64,000 bases of DNA from JAICSD01 sp035637115 (GCA_035637115.1 DASPXV010000059.1:38222-102221), one strand, 5' to 3'. Positions 34,592 to 45,748 are shown, numbered from the stretch's first letter. A program made the numbers and translations. The notes: generated by a model from the sequence alone, not told the origin.

Positions 34592-35689
34592 CTAGAACAT
34601 CAAGGGCTGAGCCCGACGGTTCAGCTTCTCACGTAAGTCGCGTTTCGCCAAATACTTACGCTTTGCGCTGTCCTTCACGACCGCGGCGCCGAGCATCAGC
34701 ACCCAGAATACCCCGAGCGCAACCCACGCGCCTCCTACAGAAAACGCCCGGTGCAGCGGGTTCGAAACGATCCCGTAGACCATTTCGACGTGGATCCAGT
34801 AGATGAAAAGCGACGAGCGCCCGAGCACCTGAAGCGGGCTCCAGCGTAATCCCGCGCCCGGGCGCTGTTCCCACACCCAGGCGACACCGATCGCCGCGAT
34901 CATGAGACCGAGACGCATGAAAAAGAAGCTCACCGACGTCGTCCAGAAGCTCGATCGGACGTCGAGCGGCGGCAGGAACGACGCTTCGTATGCGATGAAC
35001 GCCAACGCAAACCCGCCGGCCAGCAACGCGATGTTCGTCCGGCGATCCTGGACATCGCTGCGCGCCATGTCGAGCACCACGCCGATCGCCGCACCCGCCG
35101 TCAGGAATGCGGCCCACGGGAAAAAAGTGAAGTTCGTGAGACCGGGGATAGGCCGAAGGTATCCCTCGATCGAATCAGGCAGTGACGCGAGTGCGCCGGC
35201 GTGGCGAATCAAAGGGGTGACAAGAACGATCGCCAGCGTCGCCGCGATGAAACCGGCGATTCGCGCCTTCGGCGCGCGAAATAGCGCCCACACCCCCACG
35301 GCGGCGACCATCGATGGTCCCATCACGTTGAGAATGTCCACCTTCAGCAGCGTCCACGCGGGCGCATGACTGAGGATGAACGACTGGAATCGAAAGAGAA
35401 AGGCGAGCGCGAAAATCTGCAGCCCCCGCTTCCGGACCGCCGCCGCCGCCGCGCGCGAATCCCCCGACCGTCGCGCCTTGGAGCCTGCCGACATCGCGAT
35501 CGCGACGCCTGCGAGGAACAGGAAGAGTGGAGCGGCAAAGCCGCCGAGGATGAGGGACTCGCCGAATGCACGCGACCGCCGATCCGCGACACGCGTCCAC
35601 GAATCGATCACGTGCGCCTCGATCATGATCAGCACGGTCATGCCACGCAGCACGTCGAGATATCTCCGCCGAGCGGCGGGTGCGTTCAT
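34592..35689 (-). CDS. Membrane acyltransferase of the HGSNAT/DUF1624 type
   Basis: 365 residues from MNAPAARRRYLDVLRGMTVL; about ten TM helices. RYLDVLRGMTVLIMIEAHVID in TM1 is the catalytic-domain signature, and LFIYWIHVEMVYG near the C-terminus resembles membrane acyltransferases. Related proteins move acetyl groups from cytoplasmic acetyl-CoA to extracytoplasmic sugars. Overlaps the OsmC gene by 4 bp and is thus co-translated with it. Acceptor unknown. Confidence 0.72.
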   Translation of the reverse strand: MNAPAARRRYLDVLRGMTVLIMIEAHVIDSWTRVADRRSRAFGESLILGGFAAPLFLFLAGVAIAMSAGSKARRSGDSRAAAAAVRKRGLQIFALAFLFRFQSFILSHAPAWTLLKVDILNVMGPSMVAAVGVWALFRAPKARIAGFIAATLAIVLVTPLIRHAGALASLPDSIEGYLRPIPGLTNFTFFPWAAFLTAGAAIGVVLDMARSDVQDRRTNIALLAGGFALAFIAYEASFLPPLDVRSSFWTTSVSFFFMRLGLMIAAIGVAWVWEQRPGAGLRWSPLQVLGRSSLFIYWIHVEMVYGIVSNPLHRAFSVGGAWVALGVFWVLMLGAAVVKDSAKRKYLAKRDLREKLNRRAQPLMF

Positions 35690-36090
35690 TCGGAGACTGA
35701 GAAGCGGGTCTGGAACGCGATGTCCTGCCGCATCGAGTGCCACACCGAACAGTACTTTGAGTGGGAGAGATCGATCGCCCGCTCGATTTGATCCTTCGGC
35801 ACGGCCCCGGTGACGGCGAACTCGATGCTGACCGCGGTGATGCGATGCGGATCTTCCGGCGCGCGCTCCGCGGTCAGCGCGACCCGCAGGCCGCGTAAAT
35901 CCTGACGCCCCTTGCGGAGGATGTGCACGACATCCATGCCTATGCAGCCGGCGAGCGCGAACGCCAGCGTCTGCACCGGCGAAGGTCCGGCCTGCCCGGC
36001 GCTGTCGAGCACGATCGACGCGTCGCCGGAATGCCCGCCGAAGACGAGATCCCGCTCCCAGACCAGCTCCAGAGTCGTCGGCGCCTTCAT
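35686..36090 (-). CDS. OsmC-family peroxide-reducing protein
   Basis: 134 residues. The two conserved cysteines are in ALAGCIGMDVVHIL and SHSKYCSVWHS, with conserved Arg/Glu-rich strands between (LRGLRVALTAERAPEDPH). OsmC/Ohr proteins reduce organic hydroperoxides; the spacing and VxxILxK motif fit the OsmC/YhfA branch. It lies 9 bp after the FTR1 permease gene, so oxidative defence and iron uptake may be co-expressed. Confidence 0.85.
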   Translation of the reverse strand: MKAPTTLELVWERDLVFGGHSGDASIVLDSAGQAGPSPVQTLAFALAGCIGMDVVHILRKGRQDLRGLRVALTAERAPEDPHRITAVSIEFAVTGAVPKDQIERAIDLSHSKYCSVWHSMRQDIAFQTRFSVSE

Positions 36091-36099
36091 GCGCCTATT

Positions 36100-36864
36100 C
36101 TACGCGGCTTGCGAGCGCGGTCCTTTGCCGAAGAGGCTCGAAACGGCGAGCCAGGCGAGAGGAAGCGCCACGAGGAGATACGTGAGGTAGTGACCGTAAA
36201 TGCCGTCAGGTCCATAGGGCTCGGTAGCCCAGTGGAGCGCTTCGCTGTTCGGAAGCACATTCGCTTCCGCGAGCTCGTGGAAACCGTAGATGAACAGCTG
36301 CACGACGAACACGAGCAGGAAGACCGCGGTGACCTGGAAGAATCGCGACAGGTTCACTCGATGCCCATAGCGCGACCAGAGGAAGGCGATGAACGCCGCC
36401 AGGATGGTTCCGCCGAACGCGCCGGCGACGATGTTCATGGCTTTCACCTGGAAGAGCAGCGCGTTCATCAGCATGGCGGTCTCCATGCCTTCGCGCGTGA
36501 TCATCAGCAGCGTGAAGAGGAACACACCCCAGAACGCCGCGCGGCCGGTCCGGACCGAGGAGGCCGCCAGCTTGCCCTCGATGTCCTTCTTCATGTGCCG
36601 CCCGGCGCGCCACATGTGCACCGTCAGCGACGCGACCAGGAATGCCGCGGCGATGCCGAGAATCCCTTCCCACAGCGACTGGTTCCGCGCCTTCGACAGC
36701 AGCAGGCCGGCGCCGATGCTCAGCAGGATGGACGTCGCGACTCCCCAATGTATGGCTGGAATGAGCTCGCGGCGGCCCGTTTTGCGAAGGTACGCGAGAC
36801 TGATGGCGACGATGAGGAAGGCTTCGAGCCCTTCACGCAGCGTGATGACGAACGCCTGGACCAT
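36100..36864 (-). CDS. FTR1-family high-affinity iron permease
   Basis: 254 residues from MVQAFVITLREGLEAFLIV; GAGGT lies 5 nt upstream. Seven TM helices. The two iron-binding REGxE motifs are REGLEA (TM1) and REGMET (TM4). Bacterial FTR1/EfeU imports Fe3+ or oxidised Fe2+; EfeO/EfeB partners are not seen. A promoter-like TTGACC-17bp-TACACT (36905-36877, minus) is well formed but so close to the ATG that the leader would be only a few bases. No Fur or DtxR box was recognised. Confidence 0.9.
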   Translation of the reverse strand: MVQAFVITLREGLEAFLIVAISLAYLRKTGRRELIPAIHWGVATSILLSIGAGLLLSKARNQSLWEGILGIAAAFLVASLTVHMWRAGRHMKKDIEGKLAASSVRTGRAAFWGVFLFTLLMITREGMETAMLMNALLFQVKAMNIVAGAFGGTILAAFIAFLWSRYGHRVNLSRFFQVTAVFLLVFVVQLFIYGFHELAEANVLPNSEALHWATEPYGPDGIYGHYLTYLLVALPLAWLAVSSLFGKGPRSQAA

Positions 36865-36933
36865 GGGTGACCTCAAAGTGTAGTAGCGGAAGTCCGACCG
36901 GTCAAGTCGGGGTTCGCGGCAGTAACATGGGGC

Positions 36934-38868
36934 ATGGCCCGTTTCGTTTGTCTTTCAGCCCTGGTGGTGCTCTCGATGGCCGCGTCTGCCCAGCCGAACC
37001 TGCTCGACCGCGCACGCGCGCTGCACAGGCAGGCCCTGCTGATCGACGGGCATAACGACTTCCCCTGGGCGCTTCGCGAGCACGATCCGGCGCGGGATCT
37101 CGACAAGCTCGATATCCGCAATCCGCAGCCCGCGATCATGACGGACATCGCCAGGCTGAAGACCGGCGGCGTCGGCGGCCAGTTCTGGTCCGTATACGTG
37201 CCCGTCGAGCTGCAGGGACAGGGAGCCGTCACCGCCACGCTCGAGCAGATCGACATCGTCCATCGCATGATCCGGAAGTATCCGGACACGTTCGAGCTGG
37301 CGCTGACGGCAAGCGATGTCGAGCGGATTCACAAGGCGGGAAAGATTGCGTCGCTGGTCGGCATGGAGGGAGGCCACTCGATCGACAACTCGCTCGCCGA
37401 CCTGCGCATGTTCTATCGGCTCGGCGCGCGCTACATGACGCTCACGCACACGAGCAACACGCCGTGGGCGGATTCCGCGACCGATACGCCAAAGAACAAC
37501 GGGCTCTCGCCGTTCGGCGAGGAAGTCGTTCGGGAGATGAACTGGCTCGGGATGCTCGTCGACCTGAGCCACGTGTCACCCGACACGATGGAAGACGCGA
37601 TCCGCGTCTCGCAGGCGCCGGTAATCTTTTCTCATTCGGTCGCGCGCGCGCTCAACGATCATCCGCGCAACGTCCCCGATAACGTCCTGCAGATGCTCTC
37701 GAAGAACGGCGGCGTGATCATGGTCACGTTCGTCCCCGGCTTCGTGAACGCGAAGGTGAACGCCTGGAACAAGCTGCAGACCGCCGAGCAGGATCGGCTG
37801 AAGGTCGCGATGCCGAACGATCCGCCGGCGGTGAAGGCCGGCGTGGACAAGTGGACGGCGGCCAATCCGCCGCCGCGCGCCGCGATAACGGACGTCGCCG
37901 ATCACATCGATCACATCCGCAAGGTCGCCGGTATCGATCACATCGGCATCGGGAGCGATTTCGACGGCATCACGCAGACGGTCAAGGATCTCGACAACGT
38001 GTCGACCTATCCGCTGCTCACGGCGGAACTGTTGAAGCGCGGATATTCCGACGCGGACGTCAGGAAGATTCTCGGCCTCAACGTTCTTCGGGTCATGCGC
38101 GAGGCGGAAACGGTCTCGAAGCGGCTACAGGCCCAGCGCGGCCCATCGATGGCGACGATGGCGGCTGCGCCGACGTCCACGCAGGCGGAGGGTCCCATCA
38201 CGATTACCCTGCAGCGCACGATCTGCTTCGGGATGTGTCCCGCTTACATCGTGACGCTGCGTGACGACGGGACCGTCACCTACAATGGCGCGGAATACAC
38301 GAAGATCAGCGGAAAGCAGACGTGGAAGATCGATCCGGGCGCGGTGCATGCCCTCGCGAAGGAAATGCAGGACGCGGGCTATTTCGATCTCCAGAACGAG
38401 TATCGCGCGATGGTCACGGATCATCCGACCGTCTACACGTCGCTGACGATCGGGACGCGAACGAAGAAGATCCAGGATTACGTCGCCGGACCGCCGCGCC
38501 TGAAGGAGCTCGAGGATCGCATCGACGAGGTCGCGGGGACGAAGAAGTACGTCAGGGGACAGGACCCGCTGCTCGAGGCGATCCTCGTGGGCAACGTCGA
38601 CATCGTGCGGGGCCAGCTCGCGGCCGGCGCGAACGCGCGGGCCACGGACGAGAACAAGGTCACGCTCGTGATGCGCGCCGCGGAAACCGGTCACGCGGAG
38701 ATCGTCCGCCTGCTGCTGGCCGCCGGCGCCGATCCCACGGCGCGGGATCGCTACGGTCGAAACGCCGCGGACCGCGCGCGCGACGGCGTTGCTTCAGGCG
38801 AGCCGAGGCAATTCGAGATCATCCTGCGTCTCCTGACGGACGAGGCGGCTGAATCTGAAATTTGCTAA
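36934..38868 (+). CDS. Fusion: secreted M19 membrane dipeptidase + DUF6438 + ankyrin repeats
   Basis: 644 residues. Signal peptide 1-19. The M19 domain (about 25-400) has zinc ligands HND (His40, Asp42), GMEGGHS, VDLSHVS and IFSHSVAR, and IGIGSDFDG. A linker of Ala/Pro/Thr leads to a DUF6438 domain (about 425-535: TLQRTICFGMCPAYIVTLRD). The C-terminus has two to three ankyrin-like repeats (DPLLEAILVGNVDIVRGQLA, TLVMRAAETGHAEIVRLLLA). I know of no characterised protein with this order; the tail may dock the enzyme to a partner in the envelope (inference). Stop overlaps the next start (TAATG). Confidence 0.85.
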   Translation: MARFVCLSALVVLSMAASAQPNLLDRARALHRQALLIDGHNDFPWALREHDPARDLDKLDIRNPQPAIMTDIARLKTGGVGGQFWSVYVPVELQGQGAVTATLEQIDIVHRMIRKYPDTFELALTASDVERIHKAGKIASLVGMEGGHSIDNSLADLRMFYRLGARYMTLTHTSNTPWADSATDTPKNNGLSPFGEEVVREMNWLGMLVDLSHVSPDTMEDAIRVSQAPVIFSHSVARALNDHPRNVPDNVLQMLSKNGGVIMVTFVPGFVNAKVNAWNKLQTAEQDRLKVAMPNDPPAVKAGVDKWTAANPPPRAAITDVADHIDHIRKVAGIDHIGIGSDFDGITQTVKDLDNVSTYPLLTAELLKRGYSDADVRKILGLNVLRVMREAETVSKRLQAQRGPSMATMAAAPTSTQAEGPITITLQRTICFGMCPAYIVTLRDDGTVTYNGAEYTKISGKQTWKIDPGAVHALAKEMQDAGYFDLQNEYRAMVTDHPTVYTSLTIGTRTKKIQDYVAGPPRLKELEDRIDEVAGTKKYVRGQDPLLEAILVGNVDIVRGQLAAGANARATDENKVTLVMRAAETGHAEIVRLLLAAGADPTARDRYGRNAADRARDGVASGEPRQFEIILRLLTDEAAESEIC

Positions 38869-39530
38869 TGCCATTTTGCATCGCGGCTCTCATCGCCGGC
38901 ACGATGATCGCTACTGTCCAGGCTCCGCGCGTCCGCGTCGTGGCGATGGGTGACTCGACGACGGCCGGCACGCCGGCGTTCAAGTCGCCGCGCGAGGCGC
39001 CACCCACAGGCGCCGGTGACGAGACCAGCCAGTACGCCTACTGGCTGATGAAAGCGCATCCGGAGTGGGATGTGATCAACCAGGGCGTCAACGCGCAGCG
39101 GAGTGACGTCATCGCCGCGCGCTTTGATGCGGACGTGATCGCGCAGAAACCCGCGGTCGTCGTCATCGTCGCCGGCGTGAACGACGTCTACCAGGGACGG
39201 CCCGCGCAGCACGTCAAGGATCACCTCGCCGCGATGTACAAGCGCGCACAGGACGCCGGCATCAACGTCGTTGCCGGCAGCATCATTCCCTACAACACCG
39301 CGACCGCCGACCAGAACGCGCGCATGCGCGAGATTAACGACTGGATCCGCCAGCAGGCGCAGGCCGATCCACGGATCGTGTTCGCCGATACTCGCGCTGC
39401 GGTTGCCGCACCGGGGAAGCCGGACATGCTCGTGAGCTCTCCCGACGGTCTCCACCCCGACACGGCGGGCTATCGCAAGATGGCGGACGCGATCGGGCCG
39501 GCCATTCAGCAGGCGTTGCGCGGCCGCTGA
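38868..39530 (+). CDS. SGNH/GDSL-type hydrolase
   Basis: 220 residues from MPFCIAALIAGTMIATVQA (signal peptide or anchor). Block I VVAMGDSTTAG gives the nucleophile Ser, block III VAGVNDVYQG the oxyanion Asn, block V DGLHPDTAGY the Asp/His pair. An esterase acting outside the cytoplasm, perhaps on glycans or lipids. The ATG shares its A with the stop of the dipeptidase fusion, so both are co-translated. An upstream in-frame TTG (38862) is less likely. Confidence 0.85.
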   Translation: MPFCIAALIAGTMIATVQAPRVRVVAMGDSTTAGTPAFKSPREAPPTGAGDETSQYAYWLMKAHPEWDVINQGVNAQRSDVIAARFDADVIAQKPAVVVIVAGVNDVYQGRPAQHVKDHLAAMYKRAQDAGINVVAGSIIPYNTATADQNARMREINDWIRQQAQADPRIVFADTRAAVAAPGKPDMLVSSPDGLHPDTAGYRKMADAIGPAIQQALRGR

Positions 39531-39628
39531 GACAATCAGCCGCGGAACATTCGGACAACGCGTTTATTCCTGACGCTTTGCGACCCCGGCGAACTCCGCT
39601 TGACTACGTACGTAACAGGCGCCGGTAA

Positions 39629-41440
<1,812 letters not shown>

Positions 41441-41471
41441 TGTCGCGATTCTAGCCGATGGCCGAACGCGG

Positions 41472-41477
41472 TATAGT
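41472..41477 (+). promoter_or_regulatory. Possible -10 element for the VWA gene
   Basis: TATAGT at 41472-41477 lies about 37 bp before the ATG at 41514, in the 73-bp divergent spacer with cstA. No convincing -35 at normal spacing. Confidence 0.25.
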
Positions 41478-41513
41478 GGAAGAGCCACCTGCCCACGTTT
41501 TCCAGGGATACCA

Positions 41514-42416
41514 ATGCGCCGGATTGCACTCGCTGTCGCCGCCCTGGCGCTCGTCGCGCCGACTGCGGCCAGCAGCCAGAATCAGAAAATCAAAGTTTCG
41601 ACGGAGTCCGTACCCGTTTACGTGACGGTCACGGACAGCGAGAAGCGGCTCGTACCGGATCTCGTCCTTGACGACTTCGAAATCCTCGACAACGGAAAGC
41701 CGCAGAACGTCAACATCTTTGAGAACAGGCCGACGCCGATCACCGCGGTCGTCATGATCGACACGAGTGGCAGCATGACGACGGCGCTGGATCTCGTGAA
41801 GGATGGCGCAGAGCAGTTCCTGCTGCGCTTACTCCCTGAGGATCGAGCCCAGGTCGGCGAGTTCAGCGACAAGATCAAGTTTCACCCCGGCAGTTTTATC
41901 GACGATCGTGATCGCCTCGTCTATTTACTGAAGCACGATCTGGATTTCGGCTACCCGACGCGGCTGTATGACGCTGTGGACGAGAGCCTCCAGCGGCTTG
42001 AACCTGCGGATGGGAGGAAAGTCGTGCTCGTCTTCACGGATGGCGATGACACGTCGAGCAAGGTGGGTGTCGGGAAAGTGATGGATCGGGCGCGCGAGAA
42101 GGATGTGATGGTGTACGCGATCGGCCTGGTGAACGACTACTTCAACGGTCAGCAGCGCGTGCGCAGCCAGCCCGATCGCGGACTCAAGAAGCTGGCCGAA
42201 GATACCGGCGGCGGCTACTTCGAGTTGAAGCGCACCGCCGATCTGGCCCAGACCTTCACGCGCGTCGCGCAGGAACTGCACAGCCAATACGTGCTCGGGT
42301 TTTCCCCGGGAGCCGTCGATGGCCGGGTTCACAAGCTCGAAGTTCGCGTGAAGAAGGGCGGGATGAACGCCCGGGCCCGGAAATCCTACGTGGCGGCGTC
42401 AGCGGGAACGCGCTGA
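41514..42416 (+). CDS. Secreted VWA-domain protein, acidobacterial VWFA-related type
   Basis: 300 residues. Signal peptide LAVAALALVAPTAASSQ; then an N-terminal strand domain (VPVYVTVTDSEKRLVPDLVL, FEILDNGKPQNVNIFE) that always precedes the VWA fold in this acidobacterial family. MIDAS: DTSGSM near residue 83 and VFTDGDDTSS near 176. Probably periplasmic or surface adhesion/scaffold; members are numerous in Acidobacteriota and their roles are mostly unknown. Confidence 0.85.
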   Translation: MRRIALAVAALALVAPTAASSQNQKIKVSTESVPVYVTVTDSEKRLVPDLVLDDFEILDNGKPQNVNIFENRPTPITAVVMIDTSGSMTTALDLVKDGAEQFLLRLLPEDRAQVGEFSDKIKFHPGSFIDDRDRLVYLLKHDLDFGYPTRLYDAVDESLQRLEPADGRKVVLVFTDGDDTSSKVGVGKVMDRAREKDVMVYAIGLVNDYFNGQQRVRSQPDRGLKKLAEDTGGGYFELKRTADLAQTFTRVAQELHSQYVLGFSPGAVDGRVHKLEVRVKKGGMNARARKSYVAASAGTR

Positions 42417-42423
42417 CGCCGTA

Positions 42424-42513
42424 CTACACGAGCGCGATCAGAACCGTGACCGCCAGGAGAACCGCGACGAGCCGGTCGGCATTGCTCGAAATGTTCCATT
42501 CCATGTAACGCAT
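42424..42513 (-). CDS. 29-residue membrane micropeptide
   Basis: Reads MRYMEWNISSNADRLVAV then LLAVTVLIALV and stop. The ribosome binding site is nearly ideal: GAAAGGAGG at 42520-42528 (complement on plus), 6 nt before the ATG. The last 16 residues form a hydrophobic helix after a short polar segment (SSNADR). It lies alone in the 164-bp spacer between the VWA gene (convergent) and gtrA (divergent). I know no family; the case for expression rests on the SD and the clean hydrophobic helix. Confidence 0.6.
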   Translation of the reverse strand: MRYMEWNISSNADRLVAVLLAVTVLIALV

Positions 42514-42580
42514 CTTGTGCCTCCTTTCACACAGTTAGACGGACGGGCCCCCCATTCAGTTTAGCGAGCGGTCACGAATC

Positions 42581-42934
42581 GTGCGTTTTCTGGTGGTCGG
42601 AGGGCTGACGACCGCTTTCAGCTACGCGATCTACGCATTGCTCCTTCTATTGGGCCTGAATTACGCAATTTCGAACTTCGGGGCGCTCGTCGGCGGAATA
42701 CTCTTCGGGTTCAAGACGCAGGGCACGCTGGTGTTCGGCAATCCCGACAACCGCCTGATCTGGCGCTTCGTCGCGTGCTGGCTGCTCATCTATGCCGTAA
42801 ATGTCACATTCATCCAACGGATGATGTCGCTCGGGCTGAACGCCTACATCTCGGGAGCGCTCGCTCTTCCTGTTATCGCCGCCATCTCGTATCTCGTACA
42901 GCGTTTCCTCGTGTTTCGCCTGCCGGCACGATAG
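42581..42934 (+). CDS. GtrA-family flippase-like membrane protein
   Basis: 117 residues, four TM helices. FLVVGGLTTAFSYAIYALL in TM1, GFKTQGTLVFG loop and SYLVQRFLVFR at the end are GtrA-type. GtrA proteins are thought to flip polyprenyl-phosphate sugars made by GtrB-type GT2 enzymes; such an enzyme is at 48124-49182. GTG start with weak ribosome binding site. Its 3' end overlaps the convergent membrane protein gene by 62 bp. Confidence 0.82.
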   Translation: MRFLVVGGLTTAFSYAIYALLLLLGLNYAISNFGALVGGILFGFKTQGTLVFGNPDNRLIWRFVACWLLIYAVNVTFIQRMMSLGLNAYISGALALPVIAAISYLVQRFLVFRLPAR

Positions 42935-44858
42935 CTCCCAGCGCTAACGTCGGAACATTCGGCGCAAACGGGTCAAACGACAGCGCATGCAGCGTTACGC
43001 GGATCGCGTCGCGATAGAAGGAGGTCACGTCCCCCGGTCCTCGCAACTCGAAATATCGGACTCGCCGTCCCGGCGCGAGCAGGCGAATGTCCTGGCGGAT
43101 CAAGTCATCGAACGCCGCGGGTGAGTCGATGAGGGGGCTAAGAAGAAAGCCTTGTCGCGCCATGTCGGGAACCAGCCGATGAACCCGTTGACGTCCATCC
43201 TCGAGCAGCAGCGCAACTTCGAGCGGCGGCAGCTTGTAGAACGTGTTGCACAGATGGCCGAACGCTGTCGTCTCAATCTCGATCGTCACCCACACGAGCG
43301 CGGCATCGCGGGGAAGCTCGAACGCCTTCCACCATGTCGTCTGTGAATCGCTCACCGCGCGAAGCTCCACACGTCGGGGAACCGCGCGACGTTTCAGCAG
43401 CAGGTACCGGCCTGCCATCCCGCCGGGATCGTAGTGCGCGATCACGTCGGGCCACAGCTGTCCTTCATCAAGCGATGGGAACCGATTGTCGATCGTTTCC
43501 ATGTCGAAGATCAGCGTGGACGCGGCGCGCTCGCCGCCGACGCGCGCGCGATTGAGAGCCATCAGGGCACCGTTGTAAACCACGTAGCTCTGGTACACCG
43601 GCCGAGGCACGTAATCCAGGCCGTGCGCGAGCGGGACTGCTGCGTCCCATGGGTAGATGTCGACCGTCCCCCGGATTTGTGGAAGCGGGTGCTCCGCTCG
43701 TATTGCGGCGAGGGCTTTCTCCCGCTGCTCCGTCAATGCGGCGCGGCGTCCATCCAGCAACACGTCCCGCGCGCTGGACGCCCGCTCCAGCAGCCCCCTT
43801 CCGAAATTGACGTCTACAAAGGTTGCAAACGTCTGTTCCGTCTTGGCGTGATGGATCGACAACGCGACCGCAGCAACGTAGCCGCACAGCATGAGCATCG
43901 CGATCCGGCGAACCGTACCGGGGACGATGCGGCAGTACCGGCTGGCATAGACGGCAGAGCCCGAACACAAACTGCCCCACGCGATTAGGCTGTGCAGGTC
44001 GTGCCGGACGAAGCCGGCCTTGAACGCAATGAAGATGTACAGCACGAAGGCGAGCAGCAACGTCACGCCTTCCCATTCGCCGGTGCGCCATTCCCCGTGC
44101 TGCCATTCCGCGTATGCCCCCAGCATCAGCACGCACGCGGCGAGCCCGAGGAAATGCGTGATCTCGAACGCATCGCCCGGTAGCTGCATGGCTTCCGAAT
44201 AGCCCGCGGCGACCGTCAGTGAGGTCGCGATATAAGACGGAAGATGCGCGAGCCGCTGGCCGGCCAGCCAGAAAAACACGACGGCGCAGGCAATCGCGAA
44301 CAGCAGGTAGGCCGGCACGAACCGCCGCCGTGAGATGCGGTTCAATTCGATCAGGACGACGAGCGGAAGGCCCAGCAGCGCAAAGCTGAATTTGATCAGC
44401 GCCGATAGCGCCGTCAAGGCAATCAGGGGCAGGACCAGGGAACGCGCGACGGAACGATTCGGATGGAAGTACAGGAAAACCGCGAGCAGCGGCATCAAAA
44501 AGAAAACCGGATCGTTGATGAGTCCCGCGCGCAGCCCGACGAAGACGAGGACAACGATCGCGCTGCGCTCAGCCCACCGGCCGGCCGGCAGGAGACAGGT
44601 GGCGCCCGCCGCAATCGCCACCGCGAGCACAAGCCAGAACGCCATCGTCACCGAGTAGTTGCCGGGGTCGAACAGGTTGGTTGCCAGGAACCCGTACGGC
44701 CCGTACGTGAGCACCAGGTCGGTCCCGAACTGCCAACGCTGATTGAAGGCGTGGCCTTGGACCGTCATCCACGAAGGGTCCAGCCCCGACGCGGGCATCG
44801 CGGGAATCCAGGGCGGCAGCAGCAGCGCCGAAATGAGAACGACGAGGAGTTTCCTCAT
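42873..44858 (-). CDS. Large polytopic membrane protein with C-terminal periplasmic domain
   Basis: 661 residues from MRKLLVVLISALLLPPW. About ten TM helices up to residue 375, then a soluble region of some 280 residues with strand/aromatic patterns (YVPRPVYQSYVVYNG, IDNRFPSLDEGQLWPDVI). A short polar loop after TM1 (SGLDPSWMTVQGHAFNQRW) carries an acidic residue in the place where GT-C transferases have theirs, so a lipid-linked glycosyltransferase is possible. No named family recognised. Context: surface-glycan cluster. Confidence 0.65.
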   Translation of the reverse strand: MRKLLVVLISALLLPPWIPAMPASGLDPSWMTVQGHAFNQRWQFGTDLVLTYGPYGFLATNLFDPGNYSVTMAFWLVLAVAIAAGATCLLPAGRWAERSAIVVLVFVGLRAGLINDPVFFLMPLLAVFLYFHPNRSVARSLVLPLIALTALSALIKFSFALLGLPLVVLIELNRISRRRFVPAYLLFAIACAVVFFWLAGQRLAHLPSYIATSLTVAAGYSEAMQLPGDAFEITHFLGLAACVLMLGAYAEWQHGEWRTGEWEGVTLLLAFVLYIFIAFKAGFVRHDLHSLIAWGSLCSGSAVYASRYCRIVPGTVRRIAMLMLCGYVAAVALSIHHAKTEQTFATFVDVNFGRGLLERASSARDVLLDGRRAALTEQREKALAAIRAEHPLPQIRGTVDIYPWDAAVPLAHGLDYVPRPVYQSYVVYNGALMALNRARVGGERAASTLIFDMETIDNRFPSLDEGQLWPDVIAHYDPGGMAGRYLLLKRRAVPRRVELRAVSDSQTTWWKAFELPRDAALVWVTIEIETTAFGHLCNTFYKLPPLEVALLLEDGRQRVHRLVPDMARQGFLLSPLIDSPAAFDDLIRQDIRLLAPGRRVRYFELRGPGDVTSFYRDAIRVTLHALSFDPFAPNVPTLALGAIVPAGETRGNAVRDTRWRR

Positions 44859-44893
44859 CAAGGACTGCACGGGGTTGGTTTAGTCTACTGGAC

Positions 44894-45742
44894 ATGCCCT
44901 CGCCGAGCTCCGCCCTGCCGACGGTCTCGGTCTGCATCCCCACGTATCGCGGCGCCCTTCACCTCCGGGCGTCCATCGATTCCGTCCTCGCCCAGACGTT
45001 CGGGGATTTCGAGGTGCTGATCATCGACGACAACTCGCCGGATGACACTTTCGAGATAGCCGCGGCCTACGGCGACTCGCGGGTGAGATGCCTGCGCAAC
45101 CCTCGGAACCTCGGCCCTGAGGGCAACTGGAACCGATGCCTCGACGAAGCCACGGGCCGATACGTTAAGTTGCTGCCGCAGGACGACGTCCTGGCGCCTG
45201 GTTGCCTGCAACGGCAAGTAGAAGTCCTGGAAGGCGATCGACGACAGGAGATCGCGCTCGTGTTCTGCGCTCGCACGATCATCGACGGCCGTGGGCGACA
45301 GGTGCTCTCGCGGCGGACGTTCGGACGGGAAGATCGCCGCATCACGGGCGCGACGCTATTCCGCAGATGTCTCTGGCGGGGCACGAACGTGATCGGCGAG
45401 CCGGGCGGCGTCCTCTTCCGGCGCGCGCTGGCCAGAGCTGTCGGACCGTTCGACGCGTCCTATCCCTACGTCGTCGATCTCGACTTCTGGCTCCGCCTTC
45501 TCGCGCATGGGGACGGGTACTACATCGCCGTGCCGCTGGTCTCGTTCCGCATCTCGCCCGGCGCGTGGAGCGTCGCGATCGGCGCCAGCCAGGCGGCGCA
45601 GTTCCGGGGCCTCGCGGCGAAGATGGTCGAGAGTGGCCGGATGCGCGCCGGCGTGGTCGATCTGGCGGCCGGTCGTGTGCTTGCCTTGCTGAACAACGTC
45701 GGGCGCCTGTTGCTTTACCGCTTTCTGTTTGCGAGAGGGTGA
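44894..45742 (+). CDS. Glycosyltransferase family 2
   Basis: 282 residues. VSVCIPTYRGALHLRASIDSV and FEVLIIDDNSPDDTF give the nucleotide-binding strand and the first Asp; LLPQDDVL is the DxD-like metal site; FDASYPYVVDLDFWLRL has the catalytic ED-like position. No TM region, so cytoplasmic. Adds a sugar from a nucleotide donor, probably for an exopolysaccharide or O-antigen. Six bp before the methyltransferase gene; a 35-bp divergent spacer separates it from the membrane protein gene. Confidence 0.88.
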   Translation: MPSPSSALPTVSVCIPTYRGALHLRASIDSVLAQTFGDFEVLIIDDNSPDDTFEIAAAYGDSRVRCLRNPRNLGPEGNWNRCLDEATGRYVKLLPQDDVLAPGCLQRQVEVLEGDRRQEIALVFCARTIIDGRGRQVLSRRTFGREDRRITGATLFRRCLWRGTNVIGEPGGVLFRRALARAVGPFDASYPYVVDLDFWLRLLAHGDGYYIAVPLVSFRISPGAWSVAIGASQAAQFRGLAAKMVESGRMRAGVVDLAAGRVLALLNNVGRLLLYRFLFARG

Positions 45743-45748
45743 CCGGGC

